A stretch of 64,000 bases of DNA from Hymenopellis radicata (taxonomy: Eukaryota; Basidiomycota; Agaricomycetes; Agaricales; Physalacriaceae). Of this stretch, positions 12,023-23,279 are shown in pieces. The DNA lies in assembly GCA_015501595.1 (NCBI GenBank), contig JADNRX010000065.1, positions 124,001 through 188,000 on the forward strand, given 5' to 3'. The position numbers and the translations under genes are program-made. The notes under the pieces were generated by a model. That model was not told the DNA's origin. It ran no database searches and saw only the letters and a program-made list of their open reading frames with translations. How positions within the stretch are numbered: the stretch's first letter is position 1; the number at the start of each line of letters is the position of its first letter.

Positions 12023-13268
12023 ATGACAGAAGGCCGTATCGATATCCATATGCACATATGCCCTAGCTCCTTCCACGGCGCTCTCACTAATCTGAACGTG
12101 GCTGGACCTCCTTGCTCGACATCCGCCGGCGCAGTCGATGCTCTCAAAGCGCTGAACGTCTCGAAAGCGATCTTCTCGTGTTCAGTACCAGGGCCTAGTG
12201 TTGCGGGGTCTGGAGCTGCTGGAAGAGAACTTGCACGGGCGTGTAACAGAGATTGCTTGGAGTTTGTGAAGGGCGATCCGGAGAAGCTGTTTTTCTTTGC
12301 TGCGACGCCTAGCTGGGTAGATGTGGAGGGTACGTTGGCGGAGATAGATTTTGCATTGGTGTGTTGTTTCAAGCCTCAACAAGTGTATTTATTGAGGTTC
12401 GCGAAAGGTCGAGAACAAACTCCCCGGAGTTGTCGTAATGGCTACCTATGAAGACAAGTGCGTGCAGTTCAAAGGATCGGATCCAAGTTTTAATGCGCAA
12501 TAGACTTCTCGGGGATCCAATGTTCGTACCCATATGGGATCGACTCAACGCACTCGGAGCCATTGTATTCATCCATCCCACCATCAGCGATATGTTCGCG
12601 TCATTTATACTGCTTCTTGAAATACATTATAACATCTGTTCTACAGAAAACCACCTCTTATAGCTGGAAAGCTGCAGCAATTCGTAGCGGACTTTCCCCA
12701 CCAAACGACGCGTAACGCGCTTGACCTTGTACTTTCTGGAACGGTTACGACACATCCCGATGTGAAGATCATCTTACCACACGCGGGCGGTACGTTGCCG
12801 TACCTCGCTGACAAGGTTCTGGCGTCCTGTGCTCCAGCGACTTCGATATCGCGTGATGAGATGTGTGTATAATTAGTCTTGCCCAAATGCGACTGGCGTT
12901 GATGATTTATTTTAGCAAGGCAGCGTTCTCGAGCTTTTACTTTGACGTGGCGCTTTCCACCGGACGGTCAGTCGTATTCGAGAATGCATTTTCTCCGATA
13001 AACTCATATACCTTTGTCCAGGATACCAATGCGGGCTCTCCTAGATTTTGCAAAGCCTGGTCAGTGCATCCTCCATCACAAGTATCCGTTCATTCACATG
13101 CCCGCAGATCGCGTCCTTTTCGGGTCAGACTGTACACTATGCACGCCGACGGACACACCCAAGGAGATGGCTGATCAGCTGGACAAATTCTTGGACACAG
13201 AGGAAGGGAAAGTGTTGGCTGGTGTCATCAGTGGGAATGCGGAAAAACTGTTCAAGGGGAAACTATAA
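12023..13268 (+). CDS. ACMSD/6-MSA-decarboxylase-like amidohydrolase
   Basis: Metal-dependent hydrolase of the amidohydrolase-2 family. Characterised members include 2-amino-3-carboxymuconate semialdehyde decarboxylase and 6-methylsalicylate decarboxylase; both remove a carboxyl group non-oxidatively. The TIM-barrel metal ligands are visible: HxH in RIDIHMHICP at residues 7-12, His in IVFIHPTI, His in KIILPHAGGTLPYL, and Asp in DRVLFGSDCTLCTP. The start at 12023 follows a CCACC leader. At least four introns fit in phase; for example gtgcgtgc... to ...gcaatag joins YEDK to LLGDPMFVPIWDRLN. The end is SGNAEKLFKGKL. The gene looks intact, about 330 aa and cytosolic. It lies beside a broken P450 and upstream of the UbiA family. 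Substrate not determinable; an aromatic acid is likely from the family. Confidence 0.82.
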
Positions 13269-13501
13269 TAGTGTGGGTCTTCTTCGGTTGCGAGTACTGG
13301 TGGAAATTTTGCTTATTGTTGTTATAGATCTATGTCCAAAGGCAGATATAAATATACTTTGAAAGCCTGCCACAGGTTGAAATTCATCGGTTACTTATCG
13401 GCGGAGTCCTGCCCTCCGACAGTGATAAGGTTGCGCACCGTGGTGTTATCGCTGCCTCTCCAACTTGTTCTCCTCCCACGACTGTCATTGATAGTGCTAA
13501 C

Positions 13502-15310
13502 ATGTCCGAACTCGCTAACATCCCGCTCGCCATCTGTGGCATCTCATTGCTGACCTACGTCGCCTACTGCGCCATATCAGCGAAGAAAACGCGACGTCCC
13601 CCGGGTCCACGCGGTCTACCAATCATCGGTAACGCTTTACAGATTCCGGCAGATCGACAGTGGCTCAAGTGGGATGAATGGAGGCGGGAGTACGGTTCGC
13701 CAGCCTGACTGTCTAGCACGGATGTACAGCAGGACTCATGATGCGCTTGTAGGTGATATCATGCAGGTAAACGTGTTGGGCCAGCCTACGGTTATATTGT
13801 CCTCGCTCAAGTGCGCGAAGGATTTGCTTGAGACGCGAGGTACGCGTCCCACCTACCGATGCTTCCTATAGTGAAGTGTACTGTTCATCTTAGGAAACAT
13901 ATACGCCGACCGACCGTCTGCTGTTATGGCTGGAGAACTGTTCGTGATTCCGGTCTCGGTTCGCGTCAGGCTAACGGGCAGGAAAGTGTAGGCTGGAATC
14001 GCGGGCTAGGATATACGAACGCATCTGGAAACCCTCGTTTCCGCGAATTCAGACGGTCGTTCCACCAGTTCATGGGCCCGAGAGCCTGTGAAAGTCAGCA
14101 GATGAGGGAAGTACAAGAACGGAAAATCTAAGGTGACTCACATCAGGTTCTTGATTCATTAACTGAGCGAATACCATAGACTTCTCGGCAGACTGATGAG
14201 GGATCCGGATAACTTTGCCACACACGCTCGGGAGTCAGCCCGGTCCTTTTCCTCTTTATCTATAGTAACACTTATCTCTTCCCCAGGTGCACTTCCTCGA
14301 CGATTCTAGTCATGTCCTACGGATATCCCGCGCATAAAGGCGATCCTCTACGGCTCGTGAAGATTGCCGAAGATGCTATGCATGGGTTCGCAGTCGCGTC
14401 TGAGCCTGGTCGATGGTGGGTCGATAGCTTTCCTCTGCGTGAGTGCCATTTTGTCTATAATACTCTGTCGACCGTTGGCTAGTCAGGTACATTCCTGGAT
14501 GGTTTCCCAGCGCGTCATTCAACGGTACGCGAAAGCTATGCGAGAAGATCTTGATCGGTTGTATGACATTCCGTTCGACTTTGTTGTGCGTATGATGGTA
14601 CGTCGAATGTGTCCCATTGGTGGTTTCCCTGATAACATCATAGTTCCGTAGAGAAAAGGGACCTTTCAGCCTTCATTCTTGTCGAATTACTTGGAAGAGA
14701 ATAAGAACGCCGCCTCACCTGTACCGGGCTATGAAGAACTTGCGAAAGCAGCGGTGCCTCTTTGTATTCTGGCGGAGCAGAGACTGTATGTTATTGATCT
14801 GTATAATTCTTCGCCTTGTCGCGCTCATGCCATGGGTAGACGCCTTCGGCTTTGAACTCCTTCATCCTGGCGATGACACTATACCCAGATATCCAAGCCA
14901 AAGCACAAGCCGAAATTGATTCCGTATGTTCCGGGAGTCTACCACGCATCGCGGATAGAGATCGTTTACCGTACGTCTCTGCATTGGTAAAGGAAGTCTG
15001 GCGGTGGAATCCGAGTGTTCCGCTAGGTATGTTTTCCTTGCTACACAATACCGTGACACCGTTTCCACCCGACCGATGACCAGGGCTTCCGCACGTCGCC
15101 AGCCAAGATGACGAGTATATGGGATACACAATCGAGACAGGCTCAGTCATCTGGGCGAACATATGGTCTATGATGCACAACGAGGATACCTTCCCTGATC
15201 CGTCCGCTTTCAATCCAGAGCGATATCTAGTCGGCGGTCCTCGGGCGAAGAATGCGTCAGAGGCAGTCGAGAGCTCTTTTGGGTTTCCCACTTCCAGTTC
15301 GTCAATCTAG
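13502..15310 (+). pseudogene. Cytochrome P450, 5' part, truncated before the heme loop
   Basis: Microsomal P450 of the fungal O-methylsterigmatocystin oxidoreductase-like type. Visible: an N-terminal membrane anchor (IPLAICGISLLTYVAYCAI), the proline hinge RRPPGPRGLPIIGNA, DIMQVNVLGQPTVILSS after a first intron, NIYADRPSAVMAGEL, the C-helix region FREFRRSFHQFMGPRA, and an I-helix reading GGAETT across an intron. The K-helix is YVSALVKEVWRWNPSVPLG, and the PERF-region equivalent is DPSAFNPERY. The reading ends at SSFGF followed by unrelated residues, so the heme-ligand cysteine loop is absent. Frame breaks are also needed near 14100 and near 14750. The missing C terminus is found inverted at 15810-16150. 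Not able to make a working P450 as it stands. Confidence 0.85.
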
Positions 15311-15809
15311 AGAGGCCTCCGACCCCCTCCCCAGTCTCTATTCTACTTTTCAGACTATCCCACCTTCCTTACTGGGCCATATTTGCCATACTCAGCCCAG
15401 GCACACCTTTTTGCTGTCCTAGACCATGGAACTCAGATTTTCGTTATGGTTTGGATTCATGTTTTCTTTTCATTCTACTTGTTCTCCCTGAGAATTTACA
15501 ACATGATTTGGGACTTCAAACAGTTATGGATTGTCATCCAGTACCAACACAAGTGCAGGCGATGAAGTGATAGTCGCTCGGAAGCCTACATATAAATTTA
15601 GACGATCCAGTATAACGATATCTAGCGCCGAGTTTCTCTTTAACGTCTTATAGTCGTAAGATATCATGCATCATGGCTTGTAATCATAGAACTTTAGCAA
15701 AGAGTCCTTAAAACTTGTGTGTTTTGCTGTACTACAATTAACTTTATGAAAGCACTCGGGAGACTAAATTTAAGTATCGATTTCTTTCGTTTTGTGCCAA
15801 CATATATTA

Positions 15810-16150
15810 CTACGAAACCTGAGAATCAGTAGCCTCAAGTGCTTCGAGTAGATCATGCACCAAATCTCTTGTATTCTCCGAACGAGGGGTGATATTGCAC
15901 TTGAACGGTCGGGATGACTGGATACTCGAACATCAGAGGCTACGAGGACACTGGATGAATTGTCTCCGTACCTGATAAACCCATCATATTCCACGACCGG
16001 CAGCACCTCAGCTCGGGTCACAGGATCAACAACCGTCCTTATATCAAAAGTCGCCAGAATCGTAGCAACAGCCAAAAAGACACTGTTCTCGGTGTAGAAC
16101 GTGAGAATGTTGCTGACAAAGGTGACGGCTTCCCGGCTTCTGCCCGTTTG
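15810..16150 (-). pseudogene. Inverted cytochrome P450 C-terminal fragment
   Basis: On the minus strand this reads FYTENSVFLAVATILATFDI, then VVDPVTRAEVLPVVEYDGFI, which is the L-helix and beta-sheet region that follows the heme loop in fungal P450s. One base later in a different frame it continues CNITPRSENTRDLVHDLLEA and ends LEATDSQVS with a TAG at 15810-15812, matching a normal P450 C terminus. One single-base loss near 15903-15910 separates the two frames. There is no heme cysteine and no start. It complements the truncated P450 at 13502-15310, so the two are best read as halves of one gene split by a short inversion. Confidence 0.8.
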
Positions 16151-16159
16151 GAACGAAAT

Positions 16160-17460
16160 TTAGATCTACATGCACTTTCAAACGTTATGGATTGTCATCC
16201 ACTGCCAGTTAAACATGACAGATATTTTCAGTCGACATCGCAGGATAAGAGAAAGCATCTATATTGATGAGCTAGGCGGGACTGGTCAGGTCTTTGGACC
16301 GCACTCATGAGAGGAACTAGGGAACAAAGGAGGCGTGGGAATTGTTAACTTCGGCGCGAACGGCCGCGGCTGCTTCTTGGCTTGGACCATCTACCGCAGT
16401 ACCTTTCTCAAATCGTGTTGCGACAGAGGACTGCATATAGGCATAACGCCATTGCTAGCGACCAGCCTACCAGGGCCACACGAGGTCTATCGTCCCGGAA
16501 ACTTTAGAAGGGGGAGTGCGATGTTGTGGAGAGTAGTTGCAAGTTGTAAAGGAGCATTTGGTGAGGTCCCATTCTCTGCAGATTTTTTGTGTCCAACTCA
16601 CTTGGATTCAAGCGACGCGACAATCAACTTTAGAGAGCGCCTCTATCGCTATCATTGCCGACTAATAAACGATATCGAAGACACGCTACGGCGTTGAACG
16701 CACTTCATCCTTCATTACCAGGCGCGTCAGGCAATTTTGATTACATGCGCCGAGGAGCCTGGTCCAGCATCGCCTTCACGTACGTCCGGCTTAGGTTCCT
16801 ATCGCCTTGACGGCTTGGCTTGAAGAGTCTCAGTGGCAACGCATATGAGTCCCTATATACTCCTAGGCGCGTCGACGCATCTACACGAGATTGCTTCGTG
16901 GCATGATTGCTGCAGGAATGTCACTCCTACTACTAGGCCACTTCAAGAAGGAGCGTCTACCGCGCTATCCTTAAGAGCAGACGGATGAGAGTTATCCCCG
17001 TCCGGGAATATATCTTACTCGGTCTCACAGGTACCCGCTTCGTCGGTGGCGCTACTACTTTCAATACCGTATAGACGTAGGTCTGTCTGCTTTCTTGCTA
17101 CGTCCGTATCTCTAACATTGACTTTCTCATTAGGCACTGCCTTTGCAACGAGCCGATTTATCCCAGCGGCGCCTAAAGAACCTTACGTGTGGTACAGCTA
17201 AACATAGTCGTGGTGGTGTCTGTACAGCTTCCAAGTCTCTGTTCTACCCTTGCGTTCATCATGTCCATTTTCTTTCGCAAGCGAGGGGCTTCTTCTAATC
17301 GACGAACGCGGGCAAGCGCTCCCAATATTGAAGGATTTCCTCCCACCGTATCCATTGTGACTGTCCGCACTGTCGGCGTCAATCCAGCGCTGTGGTCTCA
17401 GCCTCGTCTGCGCTACATCACCGACCAAGTCGTACAGTAGACGTCGGGCGACGGACAAGG
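16160..17460. other. Intergenic stretch, no gene supported
   Basis: Open frames here (such as 16335-16697 and 17189-17440) have no recognisable domain. An 18-nt direct repeat (gttatggattgtcatcca) occurs at 15523-15540 and 16184-16201, on either side of the inverted P450 fragment. The 3' end might hold the first exon of the MLKL-like gene at 17463, but I cannot define it. Confidence 0.35.
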
Positions 17461-17462
17461 CC

Positions 17463-17985
17463 ATGACGGCTGCTAGCACTCTGGGCACCGTCGTAAAGGA
17501 TGTCGGGGAAGCGCTGGAAGGCTTCCCAATCGTGAAAGCTGTTGCGGGGCTTGTTGTTCACTGCTGTTAAGATTGCCGACGTGAGTGCTTTCTTCTCGAC
17601 TTTTATCTGTCTGATCGCGATGTTGGTAGGAATGTCAAGTCTGTAAGGATGCGGTGAAGAGCTTGTCCGATCATCTAGAGAAGACGACCGCCGATATCGT
17701 TCGCCTGGTCACAGAGATGGCTCCGCATAGGGAACGTATGGACCCCGCCAGGCGCAATAGAATTCTGCAAGCGCTTGCGGAAGTACTCTCGGTGTGTAGG
17801 CTTAAGATTTCATATGTCAACTCGCTCACATCTTTTTGTTCAGACTTGTCCAGGAGATCGAGCAAAAGCTCGTCATGCTGAAGCGGTACACAAAATGGAA
17901 CCGCCTACTTTTACGAAGGACGGCGCTGTTGAGGCAATTTGGGGACTATGAGCGCGACCTGGACAGGGCGGCGCAGACTTTCCAG
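17463..17985 (+). pseudogene. MLKL/NLR-type N-terminal helical domain relic
   Basis: The translation resembles the N-terminal helical-bundle region found on many Agaricomycete STAND/NLR-like and kinase-like proteins (mixed-lineage-kinase-like NTD). It reads TLGTVVKDVGEALEGFPIVK, AVAGLVV, then across an intron DAVKSLSDHLEKTTADIVRL, MAPHRERMDPARRNRILQAL, and after a second intron EIEQKLVMLKRYTKWNRLLL with FGDYERDLDRAAQTF. One extra base near 17560 (GTTCACTGCTG) interrupts the first exon. No nucleotide-binding, kinase or repeat domain follows; about 330 nt downstream a UbiA relic begins. In intact relatives such a domain is a signalling or membrane-acting module in heterokaryon or innate-immune type responses. 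Here only the N-terminal portion survives. Assignment is by pattern only. Confidence 0.5.
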
Positions 17986-18320
17986 GTGAGTTTTGGGATG
18001 TCCTCGCTTTCTGTGTTCTCATTGGCCGGTGTAGCGCGACTTGCTGTGCGGCATAGCCACGGATGTAGCTGTTATCACTAATAGTAAACAGCCGGGTTCA
18101 AGAAGTGCGGAGATATCGGCATTTTTTTTTTCATCAGCAGGGGTTCGGGATAATCCCCGAGTCGGAGTAAAAGTAGAAGTGAGAAATTGATGCCGAAAGT
18201 AAAAGACCCCGCATAATACAGTTCTTCTTCTTCTCGGTAGTTCTTCTAGGACCTTGTCCAGAATAAACCCTCCTTCCCTCCTTCCTTCCTTCCTGATCCC
18301 AAAGTCGGAGCACCGCCGCG

Positions 18321-18568
18321 ATGATTGGCTTCGGCACACTTATGGCGTATGGTGGATGGATGAATGGCCAGGGTTTCATCTACTATGCTGCTGTTGTCGC
18401 TGCCGCTGCCTCTTAAAGAACCTGATGGTCACGGATATCGACCAGCCCAAGCAGTGCATGCAGTTCTTCCTCCTTACACCCACCGTTGGGAACATCGTGC
18501 TTGCTGGACTCGAAGTTGCCGACGCGGTGGCGCACAGAGTCGCAGAGGGCATACCTCTCCTTCTTTGA
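18321..18568 (+). pseudogene. UbiA prenyltransferase relic, 3' half of last exon
   Basis: This stretch is near-identical at the DNA level to the 3' half of the last exon of UbiA copy B (24237-24483). It starts at the GATTGGCTTCGG block and ends at the same TGA. It differs by a 4-nt deletion at about 18407-18412 (CTGCCTCTTAAAG against CTGCAATCCTCTTAAAG) and by a 3-nt insertion near 18510. Upstream exons and both Asp-rich motifs are missing. The 3' flank to about 18760 is also family-like (TATACCCTTG, ATGAATATACCCGTTTC). It is a decayed 5'-truncated duplicate. Confidence 0.85.
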
Positions 18569-18769
18569 TCCAAGAGAGCAACATTGTATACCCTTGTAGT
18601 TACATGAATATACCCGTTTCCCATATTCCTTGGCCAAGCGACAACTCTGATGCTACGCGAACTCGTCCCCGCAAATCTTTGGATGTGGCCGTACGGGGAT
18701 TAAGAAAGCCCCGACACGGATGCCAGGCCCGCAGATTGCCCGCAGATGTACATATGGCGACCCCGAGTT

Positions 18770-19440
18770 GCACTTTGAGTAACCGTGATACTACTGACTT
18801 CACTTGGTCATCGTGGGGGGCTTCAAGTGAACCGATTACTTTAATTCCTGAAGCAAAACGCTGGCACTACGCTAAGTGTTGTTTAATGCAGTCACCTTAG
18901 TCAGCAGGGCGGCTGTTTTCGCACCACCATCAGCTTTCCTGTGAGTCAGTTCGACGATCGGCACCTTGTCGCTTTCGACGGACCTCCAGACTTGCTATAT
19001 ATTCTTGATGCCTGGCTTCTCACGTATCGCTTGGTTGTTGACAGGTGGAATCTGCTGGGTGCTGAACCAACGACCGCCCCCTTCAAGTTCTTCAAGCTAG
19101 TCGACATGGGCCATTCTCACTATGCGAGATTGTACCTACCTCTGCTCGGCCTAAATTTACGCTGCATCACAACGTGTTGACTGTCTCACCAGTCCTCATG
19201 TTTCGATGCGTTGATGCTCATTTCGGGACGATCCATCAATTCTGTTCTTGCCGTTCTATTATTCTCGTCTATTCTAGGGCCTTGATTTCCTCACAACAGC
19301 ATCCAAGGCTTCCCACACCCCATTGTCAAGGACGGCGCTTAGACATGCCCCCTCTCGTTATAAGAGTGTGAGTGTCTTAACAGTCCTTATCAGTCTTCTC
19401 CTCCCAAAAGGCTCTATCAACACATTGCCTTCCAAACCAC
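18770..19440. other. Intergenic stretch
   Basis: An open frame at 18941-19180 (79 codons) contains no recognisable motif and no clear intron signals. No RNA gene or repeat was recognised beyond the decaying UbiA 3' flank at the left edge. Confidence 0.35.
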
Positions 19441-19444
19441 CACA

Positions 19445-19780
19445 ATGCTTGAGTTCCTTAACCAGCAACCGCCGCCCCCAAATTACTTGGTGAGTACATT
19501 CATCGCATGTATGGTTTGCAGGCCTCTGCTCAGTGGTACAAAGCGCCAATATGTGTGGATCTATGCTCCCGACTGCCATGATCCTTACCATAGAATTCAT
19601 AAAGAATGGGCATATGTGTTCGGGTACGATTATTCCGTAAGTAACGTTGGTGTCTAACTTGTGTTCAAGTTCATCTGCCTGACTCAATCTCCTCAGAGAT
19701 CGGGTCTGGTTTATATCGTTAGGACGCAGAATGATGAGAGGGTGCATCTTCCACCTCACCAGCTGAGGCCTTATAGCTGA
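19445..19780 (+). CDS. Small two-exon hypothetical protein, about 91 aa
   Basis: Family not recognised. Exon 1 (19445-19636) begins MLEFLNQQPPPPNYL and continues RQYVWIYAPDCHDPYHRIHK to VFGYDYS. A consensus donor (gtaagt) at 19637 and an acceptor (ctcag) at 19696 give a 60-nt intron in phase 0. Exon 2 encodes RSGLVYIVRTQNDERVHLPP and ends QLRPYS with TGA at 19780. The clean phase and canonical splice sites support a real gene. The short basic/aromatic C terminus gives no function. It lies between the UbiA relic and UbiA copy A, and no signal peptide is seen. An alternative is an extra intron inside exon 1 at gtgagt (19490). Confidence 0.4.
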
Positions 19781-19789
19781 AGTACGCCT

Positions 19790-20480
19790 GTTCCTCTCGT
19801 TGTCAATCTGTCTCTCTAATTCAAGGACCAAGACCTTATATCTAGCCCAAGACGCAGTGTGTCGTCACCTATGTGTAGTATACCCTCATCATGCTATCTA
19901 TCGGACTTGTATGTACTACTTAAATCACTGTTGTATCGCCATGATTTTGCTCTTACTATGCTCTCTGTACAATCTGGAACTCAACGGACGATAAGATAAG
20001 ATAAGACAAAGCTGATTTTGGCGACCCTGAATGGACTCGCTGCTGTGGAAACACGACCATGACATTTGGATCGGTCCTGTGTTCACAGTGTTGGACTGCC
20101 ATGGACTCGTTGAATGTTTTTTTTCGCCAACGACTTACTGGCCGCCATTCCTTCGTCATGGATGACGCATGGCTGCCGCGGTTCGAAGCGGAAATACCAC
20201 TACACGCCACCTTCATCACCCCATAGCAGCGCGTTCATCTTGGGCGCAAGTGAAAGAAAATACGTCCGTTTCTCTCTCGTCAGATGCGCTGCTCAATGCT
20301 GAACGGCTTAGGTGTGCAAGTTGGTCTACTAAAAGTTGATGACACGAGTCCTTCCTTGGCGCTTGGCCTTTATTAAAACAAATGGGCGTTTTCAGTCCTG
20401 TGTTACGCAGCATTCAGCGGCGACTTGATATCAACTCGCGCTCCTCGCGCAGCTTACCAGCCATGCAATCCATCGTAATG
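19790..20480. other. Intergenic stretch upstream of the UbiA copy A promoter
   Basis: No gene recognised. A short tandem GATAAGATAAGATAA lies at 19991-20006, a motif also seen at 51359-51373 and 24643-24652, that is, near other UbiA copies. These are GATA-factor-like cores but could be chance. Similarity to the copy C upstream region begins at about 20485. Confidence 0.3.
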
Positions 20481-20650
20481 GCCGATTCGACATATGCAGA
20501 TGCGGGCGCAATGCTTCAGCGAAATTAACCCCCAGGCCCAGATTCTCAGATCTTGATCGAGCGGGCTGTCGGTTAGCAGAGATTTACAGTAAGTCCGTTT
20601 GTCTAAGATCTATGATTCGCCGTCATACGTTGCGTTTAGAGATCTGGCAC

Positions 20651-20749
20651 GACAGTCCGACTCGCATCATCCTGGCGTTGCATGCAAAAGTTTTCGCGTC
20701 CAAGTTCGACCGCGCTGTGTGTCAATGCAGCGCCCATTGGTGTATATAA
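20651..20749 (+). promoter_or_regulatory. UbiA copy A promoter block
   Basis: Contains the shared upstream element gacagtccgactcgcatca at 20651-20669 (161 nt before the ATG) and a TATATAA box at 20743-20749, 63 nt before the ATG. Both recur at near-constant spacing in copies B to E. Promoter function is inferred from conservation and position. Confidence 0.5.
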
Positions 20750-20811
20750 TGGAATGATTCAGGACATCTATCGTCAGAATCTGGTGCATTCTACAATCAT
20801 TCGAGCAGAAC

Positions 20812-21998
20812 ATGTCTTCCTCCATCGTCTCTTACTTTGCTCTCTCTGCTAGCGCACCAGCGGCTTTCAAGTCGCTGAAGCAGTCCATCCCGCACTTCAG
20901 TCTCTGTTTGCAGTCCCAACTGCAACGGAATTCCAAGCCTGCTGGGAACTTTGCCGTCTTCAGAACGGCATGGGTTGTGCGACTGTCTTCCTTCCTGTTG
21001 GTAAATGACCTCCTCACTTCTCCTGGTATTACAAGGCTGATGTTGTTGCTTGTAGCATGGTCCATGGCCATGGTGTACCATGCACAGGCCAATCTTACCG
21101 GTCTCGAAGCACTCACACGTGCCTTCGTCTACTTCTTCCTGTGCATTGGGATCAAGTGCTTGGTACGTGACCGCGTTTCAAGATACGTGGTTATCAGAGA
21201 TTGACTTTTCCTTGATCAGATCATGACCATCGACGATATACTTGACTATGACATTGATGCCAATGTCGAACGAACAAAGAAGCGTGCTCTTCCCCGCGGG
21301 GCCATCTCCATCGAGCGTGCATGGCTCTTCTTCGCGATGCAAGTCGTCATTGGGGTTGCTCTAGCCTATAAAGTTCTGAGTGCCGATGCGTAAGTCTCGT
21401 CGATACGAGTTTCTTGTATATGACTAACGTCTATTTCAGTCTTGCCATTTCAATGACCGTCTGGCCACTCTACGTTCTCTACCCCACCTGCAAGCGGTGG
21501 ATGTCATTCGCACCCGTCCCTCTTGGACTCATGTTTAACATCGGCATCTTCATGGGCTGGGCTGATCTCACCAAAGATGGCCAGGTTGCCTTCGACGCCC
21601 TCGTGCCCATCTACGTCGGCGCCCTCCTGTGGACCATCACCTACGAGACTGTCTAACAACACCAGGACAAGGTTGATGATGTGAAGATTGGCATGAAATC
21701 GCTCGCCATCTTCTGCGGAGAATACACGATTCCCGTCTGCACTGCTACCACCTTGGGCTTCGGTGCGTTGATGGCATATGGTGGCTTTGTCAACGGCCAG
21801 GGTGTGGTGTACCTTGCTGCCGTCGCGCTTGCCACAGCCATTCTGTTAAAGAACCTCATGGTCACCGACATCAACCAACCCAAGCAGTGCATGAACTTCT
21901 TCCTACTCACTCCTACTATCGGAAACATCATCCTCGGCGGGCTTGTTGTCGACGCAATTACCCACAGAATCGCGGAGGGTATTCCTCTCCTTCTGTAG
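20812..21998 (+). pseudogene. UbiA prenyltransferase copy A, broken
   Basis: Four exons: 20812-21000, 21056-21162, 21220-21389 and 21440-21998, colinear with the intact copies B and D. Two lesions are fatal. Exon 1 is 189 nt instead of 202 because of a net 13-nt loss after KSLKQSIP, which shifts the frame. Exon 4 has TAA at 21654-21656 where the others have TAC, directly before the second Asp-rich motif (QHQDKVDD). The first motif region IDDILDYDIDANVERTKK is intact. Introns keep GT-AG ends. The intact relatives are integral membrane prenyltransferases moving an isoprenyl chain to an aromatic acceptor. Closest sibling by eye is copy C, including the upstream region. Confidence 0.88.
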
Positions 21999-23279
21999 TC
22001 AACACCCCACCTTGTATACCCTTGTGTTACCATGAATATACCCGTTTCTGTGGAGTTCCTGATGTGCATTCGTAAAGCGACAAGTCTAATTCTAGCCGAA
22101 CTCGTCCCCGCAGATCATAGGGCTTGACTATACGGGGCATTGGTCACTTCCCGACACGGATGCCAGACCCGCAAGTCTATGGCGGCCCCGAGTCGGGATT
22201 TGAGTTGCCGTGCGACGAGATTGGAGATATGGATGACTGAGTCGTTTCGCCGATACTCTCAGGTTTCGGTAGGCGGACATCTCCCGCCGTGCTTACATGG
22301 AAGCCTTCTCCTCATTGCGGGCCGCGGCGCGCGCCACACTATACGCCCGGGTAGTTGTTCAACAGATATGGTTGTGTGGTCACACAGGACATATGTATTC
22401 GTCATCACGCAAATACCTCGCCATACACTTTCGTACATAGTCCCCGTACTTGACTGTTCGAAGACTTTGGGAGAAACAGGAAAGGCCCAACTTGCCTTCA
22501 ACTTGCTTGTCAACGGGGCGCACGACCATGGGCTCACGAGTACGCTCTCTTCAATAAATATGAGAAATGCCCCGCTGAGAATAATATCCTGATTCATGAA
22601 GAGGATGCCAGGCTATAGTCGAGCTTGACTGCTGTGAACAAGATTTGTTTCGGAGTCTGCCGATCATGATAAGATAACATGGCTACCCTGATTGCCTCTG
22701 GATTGCCTCTTGCTTCTGACCTTCATTGTGCTAATTGGCCGACTTTTCAAACGCGCAATGACGAGGAAAGGTCCTACTTTGACGGGGCGTTCTGGAAAAT
22801 GAACGCCTTAGGAGCTCCTGCGGTGCTAGCATCTACTCTTCCTGCGATGCCACGAACAGCGCGTGTGGTCACAGGATCCCCATCTTAACAGTATACGCCC
22901 GCGCAGCACAGGACTCCAATTTTCTCTCTGTCGGGCATCGACGTCAAACACATTGACGCAGGATCTGATAGCCTCCGCGAGTATAAGGGGATGCGGGCGC
23001 AACGATATCTGAGATCGTTCAAATCTGTGCGGTTAACGCTTTACTGTCAATCGTGAGTGACCGCAATCTAATCCCGAATGTACATGATCGCGCTGACTAT
23101 CTACGTTTAGAGATCAGGTATGGCAGTCCGACTCGCATCACGGCAGGCGGTCAGACATTTTTCGTTCCAAGTCTCAAGGACCTACACAACCAAGCAGCGC
23201 CCAGAGGCGTATATAACCGTACACATGAATTCCATGGATCCTCAGAATCCTACGGTTTCTACATCCAGTCGAGCATAAC
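21999..23279 (+). repeat. Duplicated UbiA spacer A-B (matches 48239-49483)
   Basis: Spacer between copies A and B. It is recognisably homologous over its whole length to the spacer between copies C and D, with small indels (1281 against 1245 nt). Shared landmarks are tcaacaccccaccttgtata at the 5' end, gcggccccgagtcggg at 22182-22197, ctatacgcccggg and the copy B promoter block. Open frames inside it are not conserved as proteins between the two spacers, so I treat them as non-coding. Confidence 0.8.
23122..23216 (+). promoter_or_regulatory. UbiA copy B promoter block
   Basis: Shared element ggcagtccgactcgcatca at 23122-23140, 158 nt before the ATG, and a TATATAA box at 23210-23216 followed by ccgtacacatgaat. 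Same spacing as copies D and E. Function inferred. Confidence 0.5.

Noticed and set aside
18254..18300. Pyrimidine-rich ccttccctccttccttcc stretch as a possible CRISPR or regulatory array
   Set aside because: It is a simple C/T repeat without spacers; no CRISPR-like structure exists in the window.
22140..22592. 150-codon frame in the A-B spacer
   Set aside because: The homologous C-D spacer does not preserve it, so it is not under coding constraint.
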